From contig NZ_CP117439.1 of NCBI RefSeq assembly GCF_030687575.1, forward strand, positions 4,455,501 through 4,519,500: a DNA stretch of 64,000 bases, given 5' to 3'. The notes under the pieces were generated by a model, which saw nothing but the letters and a program-made list of their open reading frames with translations, was not told the origin of the DNA and searched no databases. Within the stretch, counting starts at the first letter, position 1. Each line of letters starts with the position of its first letter. Source of the DNA: Pseudomonas sp. FP2309. GTDB taxonomy: Bacteria > Pseudomonadota > Gammaproteobacteria > Pseudomonadales > Pseudomonadaceae. The translations under genes and the position numbers were made by a program. Below, piece after piece: positions 16,979 to 25,969 of the stretch.

Positions 16979-17728
16979 TCAATGCCTGGCCATAAACCCC
17001 GACAACGCCGCAATCGCCTCCGGTGACCTCAACCGCTGGGTAAACAACGCCCCCTCCTCTTCGATCACCTGCCGCAACTGTTCGCGATCGACGCTCTTCA
17101 TCAATTGCTTGGTCACCTGCACCGCGCCCGGCGCCAGGGTGTCAAAGCGCAAAGCGATTTCCCGCGCCTTGGCCAACGCCGCATCCCCGCTGGCCAAGGC
17201 CTCAGTGGCGATCCCCCAGGCAGCCGCCTGCTCACCGCTGAAGCCCTCGCCCAGCAGCAACAATTGAGCGGCTTTGGCGTGGCCGAGTAACCGCGGCAGG
17301 ATCAGGCTCGAACCGAACTCCGGGCACAGCCCCAGGTTGACGAACGGCATACGCAAGCGGGCATCGCGGCTGACATAGACCAGGTCGCAGTGCAGCAGCA
17401 GGGTGGTACCAATCCCCACTGCCGCCCCCGCAACGGCGGCAATCACCGGTTTGCGGCAGTTGAGCAGGCTGTTCATAAAGTGAAACGGCGGGCTGTCCAG
17501 ATCGCTGGGCGGCTGTTCGAGGAAATCGCCAATGTCGTTACCGGCGGTAAAGCACTCAGTGCTGCCCTGGATCACGACGGCGCTGATCGCCGGGTCCGCA
17601 TCCGCCCGCTCCAAGGCCTCGGCCAGTTGCGTATACATGGCGCGGGTCAGGGCGTTCTTTTTGTCCGGTCGATTGAGCTGCAGGATCAGCAGCCCACGCT
17701 CGCGTTGCTGCAGGATGGCGTCAGTCAT
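16979..17728 (-). CDS. Enoyl-CoA hydratase/isomerase (crotonase) family
   Basis: The 249-residue protein is a crotonase-fold enzyme. The oxyanion-hole segment reads CFTAGNDIGDF and the second conserved block AAVAGAAVGIGTTLLLHCDL is intact. The later NLGLCPEFGSSLILPR corresponds to the region carrying a catalytic Glu in hydratases, and that Glu is present. The exact substrate cannot be told; many such paralogues act in fatty-acid or amino-acid breakdown. Start at 17728 gives MTDAILQQRERG, the normal N-terminus. It is 30 bp downstream of the 2Fe-2S reductase gene and probably co-transcribed with it. Confidence 0.9.
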   Translation of the reverse strand: MTDAILQQRERGLLILQLNRPDKKNALTRAMYTQLAEALERADADPAISAVVIQGSTECFTAGNDIGDFLEQPPSDLDSPPFHFMNSLLNCRKPVIAAVAGAAVGIGTTLLLHCDLVYVSRDARLRMPFVNLGLCPEFGSSLILPRLLGHAKAAQLLLLGEGFSGEQAAAWGIATEALASGDAALAKAREIALRFDTLAPGAVQVTKQLMKSVDREQLRQVIEEEGALFTQRLRSPEAIAALSGFMARH

Positions 17729-17758
17729 GGCGGGTCTCGCGACGGTAACGTTCAGCAC

Positions 17759-18691
17759 TCAACCACGGGGCAGGAACACATCGGCCAGCAGTTGATTGCG
17801 CGGCAGGCCGGCCAGGAACAGGCGCTTGGAAAACGCCTCGACGCTGACCGGGTGCCCGCAGAGTAAGGCCAGTGTTTGCCGGGAAACAAGCCGCAGTTGT
17901 GCCAATGCCTGGGTCTGCTGCGCCGCCGTCCACAGCTCCAGCGTAAGGTTCGGATGGACGGCAGCCAGCGCCGCCAGGGGCTCAGCCAGGTAATGGCCAT
18001 CGGCATCATGGGCCAGGTGAATCACGCGGATGGCGCCCTGGTGATCCTGGCGCAACGCCTCACGCAGCACACCCCACAAAGGCCCAATGCCGGTGCCGGA
18101 GGCCAGCAGCCAGAGCGGCCGTGCCTGCCAGTCGGGGTCGTATTGCAGAGCGCCGCCGCGCAGCTCGCCCAGACGCAGGCGGTCGCCGACTTGCATTCGG
18201 CGCGCCCTGTCGCTGAATTCACCGGGCAGGCGGCAATCGATATGGAACTCCAGAAACGCATCCTCCTGGGGCAGGCTCGCCAGGGAATACGGCCGTGCCA
18301 CGTGCCCCGCCCACAGCACCAGGTGCTGCCCGGCCCGGTAACGCAGGCCACGCTCCGGTTGCAGGCGCAGGCGCAGCACTGTCGCGTTCAGCCAATCGGC
18401 CCCCACCACCTCGGCCGGCAGACCGTCGCGTAGCGGGTCGAACGTGTCGACCTGCACATCCCCCACCACCCGGCATTGGCACGCCAGCCGCCAACCGTCC
18501 TGGCGTTGCGCGGGGCTCAGGGCGTCGGGTTGCGCGTCCTCGACCGCCCCCCGACAGCGCACCAGGCACGCATGGCAACTGCCGGCGCGGCAACTGTAGG
18601 GCACGGCCACGCCCGCCTGGTTCAGGGCATCCAACAGGTTGCTGCCGGTGGCTACCGACCAGTGGCTTTCGCCGACGTGCAGTTCAGGCAT
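17759..18691 (-). CDS. 2Fe-2S ferredoxin/flavin reductase
   Basis: The 310-residue protein fuses an N-terminal plant-type 2Fe-2S ferredoxin domain to a ferredoxin-NADP reductase-type FAD and NAD(P) domain. The cluster cysteines are C34, C39 and C42 (SCRAGSCHAC) and C71 (LACQC). The FAD motif RPYSLASLP and the nucleotide motif LLASGTGIGPLWGVL are both present. Such proteins pass electrons from NAD(P)H to an oxygenase or other acceptor, but no oxygenase lies nearby. Start at 18691 (MPELHVGE). It is the upstream gene of a two-gene unit with the crotonase. Confidence 0.9.
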   Translation of the reverse strand: MPELHVGESHWSVATGSNLLDALNQAGVAVPYSCRAGSCHACLVRCRGAVEDAQPDALSPAQRQDGWRLACQCRVVGDVQVDTFDPLRDGLPAEVVGADWLNATVLRLRLQPERGLRYRAGQHLVLWAGHVARPYSLASLPQEDAFLEFHIDCRLPGEFSDRARRMQVGDRLRLGELRGGALQYDPDWQARPLWLLASGTGIGPLWGVLREALRQDHQGAIRVIHLAHDADGHYLAEPLAALAAVHPNLTLELWTAAQQTQALAQLRLVSRQTLALLCGHPVSVEAFSKRLFLAGLPRNQLLADVFLPRG

Positions 18692-18903
18692 ATAACGTCT
18701 CAATCCAAAGGAGCGCACAGGGAATCATGCCTGCGACAGTTTGACCATAGTCGGGTGTATCGGCCACCGTGCCGGGTTATACTGCCGCGCCTTTTTAGCG
18801 TCGCGCCTGCACCAATGGCGTGCCTTGGAAAGGTGGCCTCAGCCGACCGATGCAACACTGAAGCCACCTTTATTGAATGTTCCCTTATAGAGGAGCGCGA
18901 CTC

Positions 18904-20427
18904 ATGACCGTGATCAAGCAAGACGACCTGATTCAGAGCGTTGCCGACGCCCTGCAATTCATCTCCTACTACCACCCCGTTGATTTCATCCAGGCGATGC
19001 ACGAGGCCTACCTGCGCGAAGAATCGCCGGCAGCCCGTGATTCCATGGCCCAGATCCTGATCAACTCGCGCATGTGCGCCACCGGCCACCGCCCGATCTG
19101 CCAGGACACCGGTATCGTTACCGTGTTCGTGCGCGTGGGCATGGACGTGCGTTGGGACGGCGCCACCATGGGCCTGGACGACATGATCAACGAAGGCGTG
19201 CGTCGCGCCTACAACCTGCCGGAAAACGTACTGCGGGCTTCGATCCTCGCCGACCCGGCCGGTGCACGTAAAAACACCAAGGACAACACCCCGGCGGTGA
19301 TCCACTACTCCATCGTCCCGGGTAACACCGTAGAAGTGGACGTGGCCGCCAAGGGCGGTGGTTCCGAGAACAAATCGAAAATGGCCATGCTCAACCCGTC
19401 CGACTCGATCGTCGACTGGGTGCTCAAGACCGTTCCGACCATGGGCGCCGGCTGGTGTCCACCGGGCATGCTCGGCATCGGCATCGGCGGCACCGCCGAG
19501 AAAGCCGCGGTGATGGCCAAGGAAGTGTTGATGGAATCCATCGACATCCACGATTTGATCAAACGCGGCCCGTCCAACCGTATCGAAGAGATGCGCCTGG
19601 AGCTGTTTGAGAAGGTCAACCAGCTGGGCATCGGTGCCCAGGGCCTGGGTGGTCTGACCACCGTGCTCGACGTGAAGATCATGGACTACCCGACCCACGC
19701 CGCGTCCCTGCCGGTGTGCATGATCCCCAACTGCGCCGCCACCCGTCATGCACACTTCGTGCTCGACGGTTCGGGCCCCGCTGCCCTGGAAGCGCCACCG
19801 CTGGACGCCTACCCGGAAATCGTCTGGGAAGCCGGCCCGTCGGCCCGTCGCGTCAACCTCGACACCCTGACGCCGGAAGACGTGCAGAGCTGGAAGCCGG
19901 GAGAAACCGTCCTGCTCAACGGCAAAATGCTCACCGGTCGCGACGCCGCGCACAAGCGCATGGTCGAAATGCTGAACAAAGGCGAAGCGCTGCCGGTAGA
20001 CCTCAAGGGTCGCTTCATCTACTACGTCGGCCCGGTTGATCCGGTGCGCGAAGAAGTGGTTGGCCCGGCAGGCCCGACCACCGCCACGCGGATGGACAAG
20101 TTCACCCGTCAGATCCTCGAGCAAACCGGCCTGCTGGGCATGATCGGTAAATCCGAGCGCGGCCCGACCGCCATCGAAGCGATCAAGGACAACAAGGCCG
20201 TGTACCTGATGGCCGTGGGCGGCGCCGCTTATCTGGTGGCGCAAGCCATCAAAAAGTCGCGTGTTGTCGCGTTCGCCGAGCTGGGTATGGAGGCGATCTA
20301 CGAGTTCGACGTCAAAGACATGCCGGTCACCGTTGCGGTGGACAGCAAGGGCGAATCCGTACACATCACTGGCCCTGCCATCTGGCAGAAAAAAATCAGT
20401 GAAAGCCTCGCGGTAGAAGTGCAGTAA
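18904..20427 (+). CDS. Class I fumarate hydratase
   Basis: The 507-residue protein is an iron-sulfur fumarase that interconverts fumarate and malate in the citric acid cycle. Cysteines expected to hold the 4Fe-4S cluster lie in MCATGHRPICQDTG and in PVCMIPNCAATRH. N-terminal and C-terminal Fe-S hydrolyase domains are fused in one chain, as in FumA/FumB. GGAG lies nine bases before the ATG at 18904; a longer frame from 18877 is not supported. It diverges from the 2Fe-2S reductase gene. In P. aeruginosa I recall the diguanylate cyclase gene sadC between these two; here the space is only 212 bp. Confidence 0.93.
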   Translation: MTVIKQDDLIQSVADALQFISYYHPVDFIQAMHEAYLREESPAARDSMAQILINSRMCATGHRPICQDTGIVTVFVRVGMDVRWDGATMGLDDMINEGVRRAYNLPENVLRASILADPAGARKNTKDNTPAVIHYSIVPGNTVEVDVAAKGGGSENKSKMAMLNPSDSIVDWVLKTVPTMGAGWCPPGMLGIGIGGTAEKAAVMAKEVLMESIDIHDLIKRGPSNRIEEMRLELFEKVNQLGIGAQGLGGLTTVLDVKIMDYPTHAASLPVCMIPNCAATRHAHFVLDGSGPAALEAPPLDAYPEIVWEAGPSARRVNLDTLTPEDVQSWKPGETVLLNGKMLTGRDAAHKRMVEMLNKGEALPVDLKGRFIYYVGPVDPVREEVVGPAGPTTATRMDKFTRQILEQTGLLGMIGKSERGPTAIEAIKDNKAVYLMAVGGAAYLVAQAIKKSRVVAFAELGMEAIYEFDVKDMPVTVAVDSKGESVHITGPAIWQKKISESLAVEVQ

Positions 20428-20433
20428 GCACGA

Positions 20434-20567
20434 TGTAGTGAGCGGGCTCGCCCCGCGCTGGACGGCGAAGCCGTCCTGAACCCAGACACCGCGGTTCTGC
20501 CGAAGAACCGCGGTGGCCTATCAGGGCGCTTCCCCGCCCGGTGCGGGACAAGCCTGCTCACCACAAC
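20434..20567. repeat. REP-like composite palindromic repeat downstream of fumarase
   Basis: The ends are imperfect inverted copies (GTGAGCGGGCTCG at 20438 and a GGACAAGCCTGCTCAC end at 20561). Two internal perfect stems are nested inside: GGACGGC/GCCGTCC (20460-20476) and ACCGCGGTTC/GAACCGCGGT (20488-20514). This arrangement is typical of Pseudomonas intergenic repeats and could also act as a transcription terminator or RNA stabiliser. Confidence 0.65.
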
Positions 20568-20640
20568 ACCTGCGCTGTCCACTCGATTCAAGCAGCGCGT
20601 GTTATGGTGCTCCCCCCTTATTGCAGCTGTTCATATCCGT

Positions 20641-22407
20641 ATGATCGCGATCCCTCGTCCCCTGCGCCTGACCGTCTATTCCCTGTTGATTATCGCCGGT
20701 GCGGTACTGGCCGCTGCATGGGCCACGCGCCATGCCGAACGCCAGGCCCTGGTGGACGATGCCGCTCGCGCCAATCAACAACTGGCGCTGTACGCCAATT
20801 CCCTGCATACCCTGATCGAACGCTACCGCGCCCTGCCCGCCGTGCTGGCCCTGGACTCGGAAATGATCAATGCGCTCAAAGGTCCCCTGGATGCCGCCAC
20901 CCAGGACATGCTCAACCGCAAGCTCGAACGCATCAACGGTGCCGCGCAGTCCTCAACCCTTGAATTGATGGACCGTAACGGCCTGGCCGTGGCCGCCAGC
21001 AATTGGGCGTTGCCGAGCAGTTATGTGGGGCATAACTACGCGTTTCGTCCCTACTTCAGCCAGACCAAAAGCCAGGGCACCGGGCGCTTTTACGCGGTGG
21101 GGGTGACCACGGGGATTCCGGGGTACTTCCTCTCCAGCGCCGTGCTCGACGAACACCAGCAGTTCCTCGGCGCCATGGTGGTGAAACTGGAGTTTCCCGA
21201 GCTGGAGCGCGAGTGGGCCCAGGGCAATGACCTGCTGCTGGTCAGCGACGCACGCGGTATCGTGTTTATCGCCAACCAGCCGGGCTGGCGTTATCGCAGC
21301 CTGCGACCGCTGTCGGACAGCGATCTGGCCGAACTCAAGGCCACCCGCCAATACGACAAAAAACAACTGCTGGCGCTGCAAACCCAGACGCTGCAACGCT
21401 TCGACGAAAACAGCCACTTGATGCGCGTCGATGGCCCCGATGCCAGCGCCAATTACATCTGGGAATCCCTGCCCCTGAAGGCCGAAGGCTGGACCCTGCA
21501 CCTGCTGCGCAAACCGCAGTTTCCGTTTGAAGACCAACGCAACGCTGCCCTTGCCGCCGCCGGGTCATGGTTGGCCCTGGTGTTCCTGGCGCTGTTCTTG
21601 AGCCAACGCTTGCGTCTGGCCCGCCTGCGCCAGCGCAGCCGCGAAGAGCTGGAGCGACTGGTAGAAGAACGCACCCAGGCCCTACGCACGGCCCAGGATG
21701 GCTTGGTGCAATCGGCCAAGCTGGCAGCGCTGGGGCAGATGTCAGCCGCCCTCGCCCATGAAATCAATCAGCCATTGACCGCCCAGCGCATGCAATTGGC
21801 GACACTGCGCCTGCTGCTGGATCACGGCCGCGTGGACGACGCCTACAAGGCCATCACGCCGCTGGACGACATGCTCACGCGCATGGCGGCACTCACCGGC
21901 CACCTCAAGACCTTCGCACGCAAAAGCCCCAGCGGCCTGCGCGAACGCCTGGACCTGGCCACTGTGGTCGACCAATCCCTGCACTTGCTTGACGCGCGGT
22001 TGCGTGATGAAGCTATCGGCGTCGTGCTCGACCTGACCCGCCCCGCCTGGGTACGCGGGGACGCGATTCGCCTGGAACAGGTGCTGATCAACCTGTTGCG
22101 CAACGCCCTCGACGCCATGCTCGATAAACCGCGCAAACGCCTGGAAATCCGCCTGCACGCCGACCAGCAACTGTGGCAAATGACCGTCAGCGACAGCGGC
22201 GGCGGTATTGCCGAGGAACACCTGAACAACGTGTTCGACCCGTTTTTCACCACCAAACCGGTGGGTGACGGCCTCGGTTTGGGGCTGGCCGTGTCCTACG
22301 CTATCGTGCACGAACTGGGCGGGCGACTGATCGCCGGCAACCTCGGCGACGGCGCAGTATTTACCCTGACCCTGCCGATCGCGCTGGAGACGCCGGACCT
22401 ATGCTGA
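20641..22407 (+). CDS. DctB/MifS-like sensor histidine kinase
   Basis: The 588-residue kinase has an N-terminal membrane helix (about 7-25), a large periplasmic double-Cache sensor domain, a second membrane helix (about 308-325), a coiled-coil linker with [15 protein letters not shown], a HisKA domain with the phospho-acceptor H373 in [10 protein letters not shown], and an ATPase domain with N, G1 ([10 protein letters not shown]) and G2 ([10 protein letters not shown]) boxes. This is the DctB architecture for C4-dicarboxylate or 2-ketoglutarate sensing. The ATG at 20641 was chosen as the first with a family-like N-terminus, although no strong ribosome site is visible. Its stop overlaps the regulator start by seven bases. 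Confidence 0.92.
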   Translation: MIAIPRPLRLTVYSLLIIAGAVLAAAWATRHAERQALVDDAARANQQLALYANSLHTLIERYRALPAVLALDSEMINALKGPLDAATQDMLNRKLERINGAAQSSTLELMDRNGLAVAASNWALPSSYVGHNYAFRPYFSQTKSQGTGRFYAVGVTTGIPGYFLSSAVLDEHQQFLGAMVVKLEFPELEREWAQGNDLLLVSDARGIVFIANQPGWRYRSLRPLSDSDLAELKATRQYDKKQLLALQTQTLQRFDENSHLMRVDGPDASANYIWESLPLKAEGWTLHLLRKPQFPFEDQRNAALAAAGSWLALVFLALFLSQRLRLARLRQRSREELERLVEERTQALRTAQDGLVQSAKLAALGQMSAALAHEINQPLTAQRMQLATLRLLLDHGRVDDAYKAITPLDDMLTRMAALTGHLKTFARKSPSGLRERLDLATVVDQSLHLLDARLRDEAIGVVLDLTRPAWVRGDAIRLEQVLINLLRNALDAMLDKPRKRLEIRLHADQQLWQMTVSDSGGGIAEEHLNNVFDPFFTTKPVGDGLGLGLAVSYAIVHELGGRLIAGNLGDGAVFTLTLPIALETPDLC

Positions 22408-23735
22408 ATGCGGTGATTGTGGTCGATGACGAAGCCAGTATTCGCGCGGCCGTGGAACAGTGGCTGAGCCTGTCGGGGTTTGAGGTTCAGCTCTTCAGCC
22501 GTGCCGAAGCCTGCCTGGCGCAATTGCCCAGGGACTTTGGCGGGGTGATTTTGAGCGACGTGCGCATGCCCGGCCTCAGCGGCCTGGAGCTGCTGGCCGA
22601 GGTGCACCGTCGCGACCCGGACTTGCCGGTGATCCTGCTCACCGGCCATGGCGATGTGCCGATGGCCGTCGAAGCCATGCGCGACGGTGCCTACGATTTC
22701 CTCGAAAAACCCTTCAGCCCCGATGCCCTGCTCAACAGCCTGCGCCGGGCGTTGGATAAACGCGGACTGATCCTGGAAAACCGCCGTCTGCACCAGCAGG
22801 CCGATCACCGCGCTCAGCTCGAATCCAGCCTGCTCGGCGTGTCCAGAAGTTTGCAGAACCTGCGGCGCCAGGTGCTCGACCTGGCGAGCTTGCCGGTCAA
22901 TGTATTGATCCGCGGTGAGACCGGCAGCGGCAAGGAGCTGGTCGCCCGTTGCCTGCATGACTTCGGCCCGCGGGCCAAGAAGCCGTTCGTGGCGCTTAAC
23001 TGTGCGGCGATCCCTGAGCAATTGTTCGAAGCCGAGCTGTTCGGCCACGAAAGCGGCGCCTTCACCGGCGCCCAGGGCAAGCGCATCGGCAAACTGGAAT
23101 ATGCCCACGGCGGCACGTTGTTCCTGGACGAAATCGAAAGCATGCCCCTGGCCCAGCAAGTGAAGCTGTTGCGCGTGTTGCAGGAGCAGAAGCTGGAGCG
23201 GCTGGGTTCCAACCAGAGCATCCACGTGGATCTACGCATCATCGCCGCCACCAAGCCGGACCTGTTGGAAGAGGCCCGTGCCGGGCGCTTTCGTGAAGAT
23301 TTGGCGTATCGCCTCAACGTGGCGCAGTTGCGCCTGCCACCGTTGCGCGAGCGTCGTGAAGATATTCCGCTGCTGTATGAACACTTTGCGCAGCAGGCCG
23401 CTGAGCGCCTGGGCCGCAGCGCCGAACCTTTGAGCGGCCCGGCGCTGGGGCGCCTGCTCAGCCACGACTGGCCCGGTAATGTGCGTGAACTGGCCAACGC
23501 CGCCGAGCGCCAGGTGCTGGGCCTTGGCGAGTCGGAACCGGAAGGCATCGAGGCCGGACAATCCCTTGCCGCGCAGCAGGAAGCCTTCGAGGCTCATTGC
23601 CTGAAAGCGGCCCTGACCCGTCATCAAGGCGATATCAAAGCGGTGCTGGCGGAGCTGCAACTGCCCCGCCGAACCTTCAACGAAAAAATGCAGCGACATG
23701 GCCTGGCCCGGGACATGTTTCTCAAGGATGAATGA
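22401..23735 (+). CDS. DctD/MifR-like sigma54-dependent response regulator
   Basis: The 444-residue regulator has a receiver domain with D9, D10 and the phospho-acceptor D53 (LSDVRMPG), a sigma54-activating AAA+ domain with Walker A GETGSGKE and the sigma54-contact loop GAFTGA, and a C-terminal Fis-type helix-turn-helix (around DIKAVLAELQLPRRTFNEKMQ). It should activate a sigma54 promoter when phosphorylated by the upstream kinase. Such a promoter, with two palindromic sites, lies just downstream in front of the MFS transporter gene. The first palindrome overlaps this gene's own stop codon. Confidence 0.94.
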   Translation: MLNAVIVVDDEASIRAAVEQWLSLSGFEVQLFSRAEACLAQLPRDFGGVILSDVRMPGLSGLELLAEVHRRDPDLPVILLTGHGDVPMAVEAMRDGAYDFLEKPFSPDALLNSLRRALDKRGLILENRRLHQQADHRAQLESSLLGVSRSLQNLRRQVLDLASLPVNVLIRGETGSGKELVARCLHDFGPRAKKPFVALNCAAIPEQLFEAELFGHESGAFTGAQGKRIGKLEYAHGGTLFLDEIESMPLAQQVKLLRVLQEQKLERLGSNQSIHVDLRIIAATKPDLLEEARAGRFREDLAYRLNVAQLRLPPLRERREDIPLLYEHFAQQAAERLGRSAEPLSGPALGRLLSHDWPGNVRELANAAERQVLGLGESEPEGIEAGQSLAAQQEAFEAHCLKAALTRHQGDIKAVLAELQLPRRTFNEKMQRHGLARDMFLKDE

Positions 23736-23749
23736 GCGGATTTCCGCTC
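23734..23749. promoter_or_regulatory. Candidate activator site 1 (UAS) for the sigma54 regulator
   Basis: GAGCGGATTTCCGCTC is a perfect inverted repeat with 7-bp arms and a 2-base centre, located about 75-90 bp upstream of the sigma54 promoter. Confidence 0.6.
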
Positions 23750-23765
23750 ACCCGCCCCAAAACAT

Positions 23766-23781
23766 CAGCGACATTCCGCTC
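23766..23781. promoter_or_regulatory. Candidate activator site 2 (UAS)
   Basis: CAGCGACATTCCGCTC matches the upstream palindrome at 12 of 16 positions, with the right arm intact. Centre-to-centre distance is 32 bp, about three DNA turns, so both sites lie on the same face. Confidence 0.55.
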
Positions 23782-23823
23782 AAAAAAATCCGCCAACCCC
23801 TCTAGACCGGCCCTTCATCCACA

Positions 23824-23839
23824 TGGCACAGCTCCTGCT
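23824..23839 (+). promoter_or_regulatory. Sigma54 (RpoN) promoter of the MFS transporter gene
   Basis: TGGCAC and TGCT contain the invariant GG (23825-23826) and GC (23837-23838) with exactly ten bases between them. The regulator upstream carries the GAFTGA loop needed to open such a promoter. Confidence 0.75.
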
Positions 23840-23874
23840 ATAGCCCCAGCCAGGCAGCGTTCGCGCCGCTCCAT

Positions 23875-23882
23875 AAAAACAA
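23875..23882 (+). promoter_or_regulatory. Crc/Hfq-type catabolite repression motif
   Basis: AAAAACAA fits the AANAANAA pattern bound by Hfq/Crc in Pseudomonas mRNAs. It lies just before the ribosome site (AAGGA) of the transporter gene. Match by eye to a short motif, so moderate confidence. Confidence 0.4.
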
Positions 23883-23901
23883 CTAGATGAAGGATCCTTC
23901 A

Positions 23902-25221
23902 ATGGATAACTCCAACACTTTGCCTCTGGGGTCGGCGGCCGCGCCGGCACAGGAACGCACCACCACCAGCCGGATCAAATCGATTTTCAGCGGCTCGGTC
24001 GGCAACATGGTCGAGTGGTACGACTGGTACGTCTACGCCGCCTTCTCGCTGTACTTCGCCAAAGCCTTCTTCCCCGCCGGCTCCTCCACCGCTCAGTTGA
24101 TGAACACCGCCGCGATTTTCGCCGTGGGCTTCCTGATGCGCCCTATCGGCGGCTGGTTGATGGGCATGTATGCCGACTACAAGGGCCGCAAGGCCGCGCT
24201 GATGGCCTCGGTGCTGTTGATGTGCTTCGGCTCGCTGCTGATCGCGCTGAGCCCAGGCTACGAAACCATCGGGATCGGCGCGCCGATCCTTCTGGTGTTC
24301 GCCCGTTTGCTGCAAGGCCTGTCGGTGGGTGGCGAATACGGCACCTCGGCCACTTACCTGAGCGAAATGGCGACCAAGGAGCGCCGCGGCTTCTTCTCCA
24401 GCTTCCAGTACGTGACCCTGATTTCCGGCCAGCTCATTGCCCTGGCGGTGCTGATCGTGCTGCAACAAACACTCACCACCGAACAACTCTACGCTTGGGG
24501 CTGGCGCATCCCGTTTGCCATCGGCGCTCTGTGCGCGGTGGTTGCGCTGTACCTGCGCCGTGGCATGGAAGAAACCGAGTCGTTCACCAAGAAAGAAAAA
24601 GCCAAGGAAAGCGCGATGCGCACCTTGATGCGCCACCCCAAGGAACTGATGACCGTGGTCGGCCTGACCATGGGCGGCACCCTGGCGTTCTATACCTACA
24701 CCACCTACATGCAGAAATACTTGGTGAACACCGTCGGCATGAGCATCTCCGACTCCACCACCATCTCGGCTGCCACGCTGTTCCTGTTCATGTGCCTGCA
24801 GCCTCTGGTCGGCGGGCTGTCGGATAAGGTCGGCCGTCGTCCGATCCTGATCGCCTTCGGCATCCTCGGCACCCTGTTCACCGTGCCGATCCTCACCACG
24901 TTGCACACCATCCAAACCTGGTGGGGCGCGTTCTTCCTGATCATGGCCGCACTGATCATCGTCAGCGGCTACACCTCGATCAACGCGGTGGTCAAAGCCG
25001 AACTGTTCCCTACCGAAATCCGCGCCCTGGGCGTAGGCCTGCCGTATGCACTGACCGTGTCGATCTTCGGCGGTACCGCTGAATACATCGCGCTGTGGTT
25101 CAAGAGCATCGGTATGGAAACCGGCTACTACTGGTACGTGACCGCCTGTATTGCCGTGTCGCTGTTGGTCTACGTGACCATGAAAGACACCCGCAAACAT
25201 TCGCGGATTACCACCGACTAA
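23902..25221 (+). CDS. MFS transporter, metabolite:H+ symporter family (2-ketoglutarate/dicarboxylate type)
   Basis: The 439-residue protein has twelve predicted membrane helices and the MHS-family hallmarks: MVEWYDWYVYAAFSLYF at the first helix, the loop GMYADYKGRKAAL between helices 2 and 3, and LLQGLSVGGEYGTSATYL in helix 4. The family includes KgtP and PcaT, which import 2-ketoglutarate and related acids with protons. Start at 23902 is supported by AAGGA seven bases upstream; an upstream in-frame ATG at 23887 overlaps that ribosome site. Position next to a DctB/DctD-type system with a sigma54 promoter argues for induction by its substrate. Confidence 0.92.
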   Translation: MDNSNTLPLGSAAAPAQERTTTSRIKSIFSGSVGNMVEWYDWYVYAAFSLYFAKAFFPAGSSTAQLMNTAAIFAVGFLMRPIGGWLMGMYADYKGRKAALMASVLLMCFGSLLIALSPGYETIGIGAPILLVFARLLQGLSVGGEYGTSATYLSEMATKERRGFFSSFQYVTLISGQLIALAVLIVLQQTLTTEQLYAWGWRIPFAIGALCAVVALYLRRGMEETESFTKKEKAKESAMRTLMRHPKELMTVVGLTMGGTLAFYTYTTYMQKYLVNTVGMSISDSTTISAATLFLFMCLQPLVGGLSDKVGRRPILIAFGILGTLFTVPILTTLHTIQTWWGAFFLIMAALIIVSGYTSINAVVKAELFPTEIRALGVGLPYALTVSIFGGTAEYIALWFKSIGMETGYYWYVTACIAVSLLVYVTMKDTRKHSRITTD

Positions 25222-25243
25222 AGGTTCACCGCCCGTAAAAGAG

Positions 25244-25282
25244 GGGGCTGTGCCGGTTAACGGCACAGCCCCTTTTTATTTT
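25244..25282 (+). terminator. Terminator of the MFS transporter gene
   Basis: GGGGCTGTGCCG (25244-25255) and CGGCACAGCCCC (25261-25272) form a 12-bp stem with a five-base loop, followed by TTTTTATTTT. Confidence 0.95.
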
Positions 25283-25345
25283 GAAACCCGCGACCTTGCG
25301 GTGCACTATTACGCCCTCCCAGAACCCCAGCAGGAACCCCGGCCC

Positions 25346-25969
25346 ATGTCTGACGATATCCATTTCTACGAACCCGCCAACGGTCACGGCCTGCCCCATG
25401 ACCCGTTCAATGCCATCGTCGGCCCCCGGCCGATCGGCTGGATCTCGTCACATGACGGCGCAGGCCGCCTGAACCTGGCGCCCTACAGTTTCTTCAATGC
25501 GTTCAATTACATTCCGCCGATCATTGGGTTTTCCAGTGTCGGGCGTAAAGACAGCCTGAACAATATCGAACAGACCGGCGAGTTCGTCTGGAACCTGGCC
25601 ACCCGCCCGCTGGCCGAGCAGATGAACCAGAGCTGCGCGGCGGTGGCGCCTGAGGTGAATGAATTCGAGTTATCCGGCCTGACGCCGGTGCCCTCGAAAA
25701 TCGTCGGCGTGCCACGGGTCGGTGAGAGCCCGGTGTCGTTCGAGTGCAAGGTGACGCAGATCATCCAGCTGCAACGCGCCGACAGCACGTTGGTGCCCAG
25801 TTGGCTGGTGCTGGGCGAAGTGGTCGCGGTGCACATTGCCAAGTGGCTGCTCAAGGATGGCATCTACGACACCGCCGCCGCCGAGCCGATCCTGCGGGGC
25901 GGCGGTCCGGCGGACTACTTCCAGCTGGGGCCGGAAGCGCTGTTCAAGATGTACCGGCCTAACGCTTAA
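25346..25969 (+). CDS. Flavin reductase-like (FMN-binding) protein
   Basis: The 207-residue protein matches the flavin reductase/DIM6-NTAB split-barrel family. It begins with MSDDIHFYEPANGHGLPHDPF, then the FMN-binding strand IVGPRPIGWISSHD and the motif NLAPYSFFNAFNY. It probably binds FMN and may reduce it or act on a small substrate, but the partner is unknown. AGGA precedes the ATG at 25346; the frame extends upstream into the terminator and is not used. Its last four bases overlap the convergent small gene. Confidence 0.87.
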   Translation: MSDDIHFYEPANGHGLPHDPFNAIVGPRPIGWISSHDGAGRLNLAPYSFFNAFNYIPPIIGFSSVGRKDSLNNIEQTGEFVWNLATRPLAEQMNQSCAAVAPEVNEFELSGLTPVPSKIVGVPRVGESPVSFECKVTQIIQLQRADSTLVPSWLVLGEVVAVHIAKWLLKDGIYDTAAAEPILRGGGPADYFQLGPEALFKMYRPNA

